DNA from: Wenzhouxiangella sp.
Lineage (GTDB): Bacteria > Pseudomonadota > Gammaproteobacteria > Xanthomonadales > Wenzhouxiangellaceae
Assembly: GCA_007121485.1 (NCBI GenBank)
Contig: SKKM01000306.1
Coordinates: forward strand, 1 to 10,603
Reading direction: 5' to 3'
DNA length: 10,603 nt
Under the pieces are notes generated by a model that was not told the DNA's origin, did no database searches, and worked only from the letters and a program-made list of their open reading frames with translations. A program made the position numbers and the translations under genes. This document shows positions 1-8,100 of this stretch, piece after piece; positions within the stretch are counted from its first letter, which is position 1, and the number at the start of each line of letters is the position of its first letter.

Positions 1-185
1 AGTTCGAGGTCGGCTTCGCCCCGGCCCTGCTGCTCAAGGACCTGAAGATCTGCCGCAGCCTGTGCGAGGACGTCGATTTCGAATCCGGCGTGGTGCGCCA
101 GGCGATCGAGGACTACAGCGCGCTGGTCGACTCGGGCGATACCGGCAAGGACATCTCGGCGCTGATCCGGCTCAAGCGGCAGTAG
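1..185 (+). CDS. C-terminal fragment of a beta-hydroxyacid dehydrogenase (3-hydroxyisobutyrate dehydrogenase family), 5' end outside window
   Basis: An open frame enters from the left edge (first whole codon at base 3) and stops at TAG 183-185, giving 60 visible residues. The segment LLLKDLKI followed by an amphipathic helix, the stretch IEDYSALVDSG and the ending DISALIRLKRQ match the C-terminal all-alpha domain of the 3-hydroxyisobutyrate dehydrogenase / tartronate semialdehyde reductase family. In that family the KDL lysine lies near the nicotinamide cofactor. These cytoplasmic enzymes oxidise or reduce short beta-hydroxyacids with NAD(P). The Rossmann domain and catalytic lysine are outside the window, so the substrate cannot be assigned. 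The gene converges on the minus-strand operon and has no evident functional link with it. The family call is fairly secure; the exact enzyme is open. Confidence 0.8.
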   Translation, partial: FEVGFAPALLLKDLKICRSLCEDVDFESGVVRQAIEDYSALVDSGDTGKDISALIRLKRQ

Positions 186-204
186 CCGTCGGGACCAATG
201 AGGC

Positions 205-220
205 TGGCGCGCTCGCGCTA
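205..220. terminator. Weak GC hairpin between convergent genes, possible terminator
   Basis: The bases TGGCGCGCTCGCGCTA can fold into a short stem (GCGC/GCGC with a 4-base loop, extendable by a G-U and a T-A pair). It sits 20 bases after the plus-strand stop and overlaps the minus-strand TAG stop at 218-220. There is no T-run on either side, so it does not look like a standard intrinsic terminator. Its position between converging genes is the main reason to list it. Confidence 0.2.
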
Positions 221-769
221 CATTCGCCCGCCCCGCACCAGCCGTAAGGCGTGGCTGCCGGCCTGAGCTCGGGGCTGAAGGGCGCCCTGGTCAAAATCCA
301 CGACCCAAACCTGGCCACCCTCACTGTGGACCGGAGATGAAGTCCAGAAGCCGCCTCCCTGACTGTCAGGGAAGACCGTGCCGTTGATCGCCGGGTCGTG
401 ACAGCGGGTCTCGACAATCGAACTTAGCTCGTTGCGGTTGGGCAGTCGCCAGTCGGACTGACCGGAGATCTCGGCCTGGTCGGCAACGTTGAGTGCTGCG
501 GCCCAGTCCAGCAGCTCAGGCTCACCGCTGCAACCGCTGCCGGTCCACTCCTGACCGATGGCGCAGCGCGTCCAGACCAGCTGGGTCGGGCGATGCCGCA
601 CCGTGCCATCGCCGAAGTCGAAGAAGGCCTCGCTCGGCGTGGCGGCCGGGATGGCCAGGTTCTCGCTACCCTGGCACTCGGCCAGGGCTGGACCGGTCAG
701 GCTAAAGGCCAGTGCCAGAGAAGCCAGTCGGATGCTGGTGTTCACTTTCCATGTCGCTTGCCTGATCAT
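218..769 (-). CDS. Secreted DUF1566 (Lcl C-terminal domain) protein, 183 aa
   Basis: This is a small exported protein. Residues 1-30 form a Sec signal peptide: basic N-region (R3, K8, R14), a hydrophobic core, and an ALA cleavage site before E31. Glutamate before C32 argues against a lipobox. Residues about 50-180 are one DUF1566 domain, with the typical opening DGTVRHRPTQLVWTRC, the G-x-x-W-x-G-x-x-C-x-G element, the hallmark SDWRLPNRNEL (residues 105-115), an FWTSSP strand, VVDFDQG, and a closing LRLVRG. Cysteines at 32, 69, 80 and 123 may pair in the periplasm or outside the cell. DUF1566 forms the C-terminal domain of the Legionella collagen-like adhesin Lcl, which binds sulfated glycans; binding here is inference. 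The ATG at 767-769 was chosen because GGGAGGT lies 6 nt upstream and the start overlaps the previous stop as TGATG. An internal GTG at residue 9 would also leave a signal peptide but has weaker context. Confidence 0.85.
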   Translation of the reverse strand: MIRQATWKVNTSIRLASLALAFSLTGPALAECQGSENLAIPAATPSEAFFDFGDGTVRHRPTQLVWTRCAIGQEWTGSGCSGEPELLDWAAALNVADQAEISGQSDWRLPNRNELSSIVETRCHDPAINGTVFPDSQGGGFWTSSPVHSEGGQVWVVDFDQGALQPRAQAGSHALRLVRGGRM

Positions 770-2133
770 CAGCGTACCTCCCGCACCAGCCGGATCCGCC
801 CGGCCGTGGTCTTGAGTTCGGTCCGGATCGAGCCATCGTTGAAGTCCACCGTCCAGGCCGAAACCGGGTCGGCCGCCGCCGGCGTGGCCGTCCAGTACCA
901 GCCGGCGCCGAGCGGGAAGAAGACCGAGTCCAGGGCCGGGGTGGTTCTTCCGGCATGAACGATGCTGGCCAGCTCCGGTCGAGTCGGCAGGCGCCAGTCG
1001 CTCGCACCACACATTCTGAGCTGGTTGAATGCAGCCACGTAGGCGCTCACATCGCAGGGACTGCCCTGGCAAATGCCGCCGTCGGCCTGGCCCGACACAC
1101 CGCCGTTGCCGCTGCCGTCCGCGTTGAACCAGCTGTAGGTATGGGCAAAGTGACCCAGATCGCCGGCATCGTCGACCTTGGCCTCCCAGATCAGCCCGGT
1201 GTAGTTGTCACGCACGCAGGCCCAGGCCGGGGCTGAAGCAGGCAGTTCCTCGCCGTCCGGATCGAGCTTGGTCCAGTCGAAGCCGGCCTCGCCCGTGCCC
1301 AGCTTGTTCAGCCGACCCGCTGCCGCCAGCGCATCCCGGCCGAACTCCGCGTCCTGGCCGGGCAGCCCCGGCACCGGGCAGTCGCCTCCGGCGCAAGCAA
1401 GGATGCCGGTGTCGTTGATCTGCCCCAGCGCGCATCGGGCAATGCCGGCCACGCCGTGGCTGATCTGGAAGCGGTCGCGGAAGATGCCGCAGCCGTCGAC
1501 TCGATCCGGGACCGGTGGTTCGCCCTTCTCCTCGACTTCCAGCACCACGTCGGTCAAGGCCACGGTCGCGACCGTATCGGCCGCGGCACCGACCAGGGCG
1601 GCGGCGAAGGTCAAGCCCGTACCCGATGCGATCCCCTCCAGCGGGATACGAATCTCGCCGTTGCTGAAAGTGACCCCGTCGCCGAAGTTGAAGCCGGCGG
1701 GCGCGGCCGCGGCATTGGCCGCTGAACTGGCGCCTGCGCGCCAGCTCGCGGCCACGCTGAAACCGCCGGGGCCGGTGATGTGGACGTCGAAGGCTTCCGG
1801 AATGAAGCTGCCCGTTGAGCCGAATTGCGGCAGCTGGGTCAGGCGCAGGCGCAGCGCCTGCAATCCCTCCGGCGCTTCGAAGCCCTGGCTGAGTCCTGCG
1901 TGAAAGGCGCCGCCCTTGGCGATCAGGGCTGCACCGTTGACTACGTTGACCGAACCCGACGGCACCGTGCCGGTCGGCGAGACCTCCACCGTCCAGCCCG
2001 TCAGGCCCTGGCCGAAGTCGCCGTTGGGCAGGGGAATATCAATCACCTTCGGATGGTCAGCCAGTGCAGAGGTCGCCATGACCAATGCCGCCAGAAGACT
2101 GGTTCTGAATCGAGCCTTGAATCGAGCATTCAT
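769..2133 (-). CDS. Secreted two-domain protein: N-terminal beta-sandwich-like region plus C-terminal DUF1566 domain, 454 aa
   Basis: Residues 1-25 are a Sec signal peptide (basic MNARFKARFR, hydrophobic core, ALA before D26). Residues about 30-200 begin with PNGDFGQGLTGWTV and alternate short strands, as in carbohydrate-binding-module or jelly-roll domains; the fold is inferred from style only. A linker EEKGEPPVPD leads to CGIFRDRF (215-222). The C-terminal half is DUF1566/Lcl-C: the INDTGI element, PGQDAEFGRDA (258-268), GFDWTKLDPDG, a CVRDNYTGLIWEAK block (306-319), SDWRLPTRPEL (378-388), a YWTATP strand, VDFNDGSIR, and terminal IRLVREVR. Eight cysteines (215, 234, 247, 252, 306, 355, 360, 375) suggest disulfides and an extracytoplasmic location. 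The ATG at 2131-2133 was chosen over the upstream in-frame ATG at 2187 because it has GGGAGA 7 nt upstream, gives a clean signal peptide, and does not overlap the preceding gene. It lies 20 bases after that gene's stop, so the two are probably co-transcribed. A glycan-binding or adhesive role is inference. Confidence 0.85.
   Translation of the reverse strand: MNARFKARFRTSLLAALVMATSALADHPKVIDIPLPNGDFGQGLTGWTVEVSPTGTVPSGSVNVVNGAALIAKGGAFHAGLSQGFEAPEGLQALRLRLTQLPQFGSTGSFIPEAFDVHITGPGGFSVAASWRAGASSAANAAAAPAGFNFGDGVTFSNGEIRIPLEGIASGTGLTFAAALVGAAADTVATVALTDVVLEVEEKGEPPVPDRVDGCGIFRDRFQISHGVAGIARCALGQINDTGILACAGGDCPVPGLPGQDAEFGRDALAAAGRLNKLGTGEAGFDWTKLDPDGEELPASAPAWACVRDNYTGLIWEAKVDDAGDLGHFAHTYSWFNADGSGNGGVSGQADGGICQGSPCDVSAYVAAFNQLRMCGASDWRLPTRPELASIVHAGRTTPALDSVFFPLGAGWYWTATPAAADPVSAWTVDFNDGSIRTELKTTAGRIRLVREVR
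776..782 (-). promoter_or_regulatory. Shine-Dalgarno site GGGAGGT for the 183-aa DUF1566 gene
   Basis: On the minus strand GGGAGGT is followed by six bases and then the ATG at 769-767. The site lies inside the last codons of the preceding gene (the REV of its ending REVR), whose TGA shares one base with this ATG. This arrangement decides the start and indicates translational coupling. Confidence 0.75.
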
Positions 2134-2140
2134 CGAATGT

Positions 2141-2146
2141 TCTCCC
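2141..2146 (-). promoter_or_regulatory. Shine-Dalgarno site GGGAGA for the 454-aa DUF1566 gene
   Basis: Minus-strand GGGAGA is followed by ACATTCG and then ATG at 2133-2131. It lies in the short gap after the TGA stop of the giant RHS gene at 2154-2156, and it supports the downstream start at 2133 rather than the upstream one at 2187. Confidence 0.65.
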
Positions 2147-2153
2147 GGCCGTC

Positions 2154-5100
2154 TCACAGAGCCCCCACACCACCGCGCAAACCGCATTTGTCGGGGACAA
2201 ACGATCCCACGGCGATGTTCTTGGCCAGTTTTCTGACCAGTTGCAGTCCCGCGTCGGGCGCAACTTCCTTGCCATTCAGTCCGTCGACGACCAGGCCCAT
2301 GACCTGGGAGAAAAAGTCAGCGCTGGTCCCCCCGATCTGGGAACCCATGCCCCCTGCGGCACCACCGAAGTCGCTGACCAAACCAATCCCGCCCACTACG
2401 CTTCCCGCCACGTCGGACGCGGATTGATCGCTCAAGGCATAGAGCATGGTGACCAGCAGGCTCACGATTTCTCCCCCCTTGCAGGCCAGTGCGGCATATT
2501 CGATAGCCGCGACCTCACCGGTCGGATCCACCAGGTTGACCGGGTCATTGTGGACGTAGGCATAGTGCCAGGGCGCCTGCGGATCGGGCTCGGCGAAGCG
2601 CGCGGAATCCGGCAGGTAGGTGCGGGCGCGGTAGTAACCCAGGCCGGCGGGCAGGTCGAACTCCCGGCCGCTGTAGCGCAGGGCGTCGTCCAGCGATGGC
2701 GGCGGACCTGACAGCTGTCTTCCCCAGGCGTCGTAACTGAAGCTGACCGGCACGCCGCCGTGCGGTACCGCTTCCCGCACGCTGCCGATGTGGTCGGTCA
2801 GCAGCCAATGAATCTGGCCGCCGCGCTCTTCGGCAAGCGGGCGATCCAGGACGCGCGTTTGCAGGCGACGCCAGACGACGTTGCCGCCGTCGTCCAGCGC
2901 CACGATGGGATTCTGGCCGTCGTGAACATAGTGGCGCCGAGTTCCGTTGAAGGCGGCGCCGACTCGCCAGCCCTGCGGTGAATGGCTGTAGGTGGCCAGG
3001 TCCAGCACGCTGCCGTTGCCGGCCTGGCGCGTGATGCCGGCCAGGCGCAGGTCCAGGTCACGCTCGAAGATCAGTTTCTCGCCGCTGCCGAGCGCGGTGC
3101 GCTCGGTCATCAGGCCCGCCGCGTCGTAGCTGTACTGGTAGAGATTGTCCTGCAGCAGCAAATGCCCGCTGTCATCGGAATAAGAGAGCACCGCAATGCC
3201 ATTGCCCGGCTTGTTGAGCCAATTGCCGGCCCCATCCCAGCTGATGACGCCGTCGGAATCCTCGATCAACCAGGCGCGGCCGTCGAACAGGTAGTCGTGC
3301 ACGCCGCTGTTGTCCGTTCGCTGCACCACCCGGCCGCGCTCGTCGCGGACCATGCTGATCTCGTGCAGGGTCGAGCCGTCGGCGTGCAGATGACGGATGG
3401 TTTGCAGCGAAGTGATGCAGCTGGAACAGCCGTACTCGAACACCGTGCGCGGGCCGGGATCGGTTCCGGCAAGATCGGCGTAACGGCGGATTTCCAAAAG
3501 CAGGCCCGCGGGATTGACCTCGAACTCCACGCGCTTTTCCAGCACGCCCGCGCCGCGCTGCTGGGCCGCGGTCATCTGGTTCAGCCCGTTGTACTCGTAC
3601 TCGGTGATGCCGCCGGCCGAGTCGGTGACTTTCGCCACATTGCCGCTGAGATCGTATTCGTATTCGACCCACCAGTCCGGGCCTCCGGGCGCGCTGTGCG
3701 CGACGCGCCTGAGCTGCCCCGTGGGCCAGTATTCGAAGCGCTGCGTGCCGTCCGGTCCGGAGGTCTCGGTCAGCTGGCCGACGGCGCTGTAGCTCAGTTC
3801 GATTTCGCGTGAGCTGTCCGGCCAATGGGCCCGGACCATCCTGCCGCCGTCGTCATAGTCGAATTCGACGACCTGCGCATTGCGGTTGGTCGAGCGAGTC
3901 ACCTGGCCCAGCCCGTTGTATTCATAGGTCCTGGCCGCGCCGCGCTCGTCCAGGCTGGCACTCAACAGGTTCTGCGCGGTGTACTGCCACCGCCGCGTTT
4001 CACCGATGGCGTCCGTCTTCTGAACCGGCTGGCCGGACTCGATCAGCACTTCGATGCGACCGCCCAGGGGGTCTGTCGCCGCAAGCAGTTCGCACGCTTC
4101 GCTGTACTCGCGCTGCCAGATGTTGCCCTGGGGATCGGTGAAGCTGGTCCACTGGCCCGGGCAATCGCCATAGCCCCACTGCCAGAGGGTGCCGTCCGGC
4201 AGCGTGCGGCTGAGTTCATTGCCGATGGGGTCGAAAGTCCGCAGCGTGTCGTTGCCGCCGGCATCGGTGAACCGAGTCAGATTGCCGTCTTCATCCCAGG
4301 TCCAGGCCTGCTCGGCAAAGGCGGCGCCGTCGTACCAGTCGCGCTGCAGGATGATCAATCCGCGCTCGTCGAAGAAGCGCTGGGTCTGGAAGCCGCGCGG
4401 ATCGAAAACGGTCTGCAGGTTCGCGCCGGAATCGAAGCCCAGAATGCTGCACCCCTGCAGCGTGGCGATGTCGCCGTCAGCCGGACAATGCGCGATCATG
4501 CGTCCCTCATCATCGAAGATCATGCGGGCGATCGGATGACCGAGCTGATCGTACAGCGCGGTGAGGTGATGCGGGTGCAGCGCGTCGCTGTACTCGAATG
4601 TGCTCACGCCGCCCGCCAGATCGGTGACCTGGACCAGGTTGCCGGATTCATCGTAGCCGTATTGAACCCTGCCCCGCGGCGCCCCCGCTTCGACCGGCGG
4701 CAACAGGATTTCGATCACCCGGCCTTCGGCATCGCGACCGAAGTCGATACTTGGACCCCAGGAACTCACGATCCCATCCTCGCTGACGGTGATGACCCCG
4801 CCGAGCACGTCCCGAATCTCAAGCAAGCCCTGAGTTTCGCTGATCAGGTAGACCACGCCCTCCCGGGTCTCCAGCTCCCACAGACTGGGGTTGTAGGGGA
4901 TGATGAAATTGAGAAATCCAGTGCCCCAGTTCCATAGCCGGTCAGGGCCATCGGCCGGACGCAGGCGGTCCGTCACGCCCGGGTCGGGTCGGAAGTTCAC
5001 GTCGTACTGACCCAGGGCCGGAAAACTGGCCGGGACCGGATCGAAACTGAAGCCGACCCGCACGCCATCCGGACGCGTGACATACACGCGCGTATCGAAA

Positions 5101-8100
5101 TCGTAGGGCTGAGTCAGCATGAGCGAGGCGAAATCGTCGCCGTAAACATCGCGGGCCGAATCGCTGACGCTGGCGTTGAGACTGAAATGCCAGCCGGGGC
5201 CCAGATCACCGCCCGAAGTCCCGTGGGCACCGGCCTCCAGCGAGTCATAGCTGCGGCCGATGGACAGCGGGAAGCCACCCAGCGAAAGACCGACATCCTG
5301 GGTGGCAAAGCGCACGCGACCCGGCTTGACGCCCGAGCCGGCATTGAGCGTGAACTCGATGCCGCCGGTCTGCATGCCGTCGCTGCCAATGACGCGAACG
5401 CGATAGTCACCGGCCGCCAGCGCGGTGGGGTCGAACGTCGCCACCGCCTGCTGCGCGACCGGTCCGCTGCCCTGGGCGATGAGAACAGGTTCACCCGCAC
5501 TGCCGCGGATCAGTTCGACCGTCCAGGTCAGCGCCTGCGGCGTGTCGTCATCGATGCTCACAACGATGGGCACCGGCTGGTTGTGGACGGAATCCGGCAG
5601 CGGTGAGAACAGGGTCACCACGGGGCGCTGCTCATCGTTGCAGTCGGCCACCTGCAGGGTTCGGGACGCCGTGCCGGTCAACCCGCTGGGATCGGTGGCC
5701 TCGGCCAGGGCCGGGATCAGGCCGGCCTGCGGCGGCGTCCACAGGTGGCAGCGCGCCGGATCCAGGCTGCGGACTTGACCGTCGATCAGCAACTCCAGCG
5801 TGCTGATTCCCACGTTGTCCGTGGCTTCGACGCAGACCCTGACCGACTCGCCACGGCAGGCGGGTTGGCGTTCAACCAGCACGGTGACCGAGGGGGGTTC
5901 CAGATCGGCCAGTAGCGTGAGTTGGAAGGCGAACTCCGCGCGGCCGCCCCAGCCATCCACCACCTCCAGCGCGATGGGATAAACCGCCGGCGTCGCGCCG
6001 ACCGTGTTCCAGTTCAGCCAGCCGATAGCGGGATGCAGGGTCATGCCGGGCGGGCCTTGAAGCAGCCGGAAGCTGAGCGGATCGCCATCGGCATCGGAAG
6101 CCAGGATGCGGGTGCTGTAGAACTGGCCGGCCATCACGCTGGTCGGCGGATTGGCGCTGATCACCGGGTCGGAGTTGGCGGCGCGCACCTGGATCTGGAA
6201 GCTCTGGTTGGCGACGGCGCCCTGGGGATCGCTGGCCTGCAGGCTGACCGCCACCTGGGCCGGCTGGGGCGCGGTCGGCACCCAGCTGACCAGCCCGCTG
6301 GCCGCATCAACCGTCATGCCCGCCGGCGCATTGGCGAGCGACCAGCTCAAGGGTTGGAACTCGGGGTCGATGGCCTCGGCAGCGTACTGGTACAGCGCAC
6401 CGATGCGGGCCGAGGTCACCGGCGTGCTGACGAAATACGGCGGCTGATTGGGCAGGCTCGCCAGCACCTGCAACTCGAAGCGCTGCCGCGCTTCCAGGCC
6501 GTTGCCGTCAACCGCCAGCAGTTCGACCACCCGCGTACCCAGGTCGGCCAGCCCGGGCACCCAGGTGACCAACCGGGTCGTGGGATCGAGCTGCATGGTG
6601 GCCGGCGCCTCGACCAGGCTGACCAGCGGCGCCGCGCCGCCGCCGTGATTGAGGGAATAAACGTAGCGGTATTGCGTGCCGACCGCGGCGAAGCCCGGCG
6701 GCACGCTGGCAAACGCGGGGCCCGCCGGAGTGCTGGCCGGCTGACCGACGAACAGGGTCCAGGCCTGACTGGCCTCGCCGCCGCGCCCGTCCTCGACCCG
6801 CAACACCACGCTGTGCTGACCGGGCTGGGCCAGTGCCCAACTGACGTGTCCACTCGTCGCATCGACCTGCATTCCGGTCGGCGCCACGCTCAGGCTGAAG
6901 CTGAGCGGATCGCCATCGGCATCCACGGCCGCGGCGGCATAGTGGTAGCTCGCGCCGGTGGACACCTGGACAACCGGTGTGGATACGAACACCGGCGGCG
7001 AGTTGAAACTGGCGTCGACCACCTGCAGGGTAAAACCCTGGCGGGCCGTGCCGCCGCGGCCGTCGGAAACCTCGATCAGCACCTCGACATTGCCAGTCTG
7101 CGCCGGCGTCCAGGACAGGGTGCTGCCGCTCAGACTCATGGCCGCAGGCCCGACCAGCAACGCGAAGCTCAGCGGATCGCCGTTGCCGTCGGCGGCGCCG
7201 ATGACATAGTCCCAGGCCTGGCCCTGGTTGGCGCGCGTATCCGGCACGCTGGTGAAATACGGCGGCTGGTTGACCGGCGCGATCCAGCGCGGGGTGAAGT
7301 CGATCGGCCCGCGCTGGGGATTGGCCAGGGCCAGCTCGCGCAATGGCGACAGCGACCCGGCCGCCAGCGTCTCCCCGGCCGGCACGATCACCGCGTAGGC
7401 TTCGCCTTGCGGCGTGAAGCCATCGGCATTGAGCAGGCCAAGGGAGGGGTCGGCGTCACCGCCCACGGCCATCAGCACCGGGCCGGAAAGCGCACTGCCC
7501 GGGTTGAAGGCCTGAACCTCCACCAGCAGACGCTCATTGGCGCGGTCATGGGTGGTGGCGGCAAAGCGCGCCTCCAGCAGCATCGAGGCATCGCCGAGGT
7601 CGGACCAGGGGTCGTCGGCGTCACCGCCGCCGACGAGCAGCAGCTCATCCTGCGCCGGGCCGCAGCGGTCGGCAGCCATCAGCTGCAGAACGTTGACACC
7701 CGTCGCCAGTTCGACGGTGGCGAAGAAGGAGCCCGAGGCGTCCAGCAGATCAACCGGACGCTCGTCGATCCAGACATCCAGCACGGGCTGGAAGGCGTTG
7801 ACCGGAATCACCCGGCCGCTGAGCACCAATGGTGTGCCCGCCGGCAGCACCGTGCCGGCACCCGGCAAGAGCCCGACAAAGCGCGGCGGGATCGGAATAC
7901 CGTCGATGGTGGCGCAGGCCGGATCACGTTCCGGACTCTGGGTGCGATAGGTATTGTGCAGCTGCCAGCTGTTCTCCTCGACGAAAGGAATGCTCCAGTC
8001 GTTGTTGATGTTGTTGATGTGGTAGTGGTGCTGGTTCCACACTGGCCGCGAATCCACCCAGCGGCCGGGATGACCGATGACGAAAATGCCGTTGCGTCCG

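Noticed and set aside
186..217. A possible promoter or small RNA between the converging genes
   Set aside because: Only about 30 bases are available and no promoter-like element is visible.
769..1072. An upstream extension of the 183-aa gene to 1072
   Set aside because: The added 101 residues overlap the DUF1566 coding region of the preceding gene in another frame and would bury the signal peptide. The ATG at 769 has a strong ribosome site.
2134..2187. Start of the 454-aa gene at the in-frame ATG at 2187
   Set aside because: It overlaps the end of the RHS gene and puts 18 extra residues before a clean signal peptide. The ATG at 2133 has GGGAGA at correct spacing.
2154..2516. A separate toxin or immunity gene at the end of the RHS gene
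   Set aside because: The tail is in frame and continuous with the RHS core, and no independent start with a ribosome site is evident within it.
3825..4937. A 370-codon plus-strand open frame, and similar ones at 2982-3812 and 1205-1903
   Set aside because: They are antisense to YD repeats or to the 454-aa DUF1566 gene, have no domain or convincing ribosome site, and have low-complexity composition.
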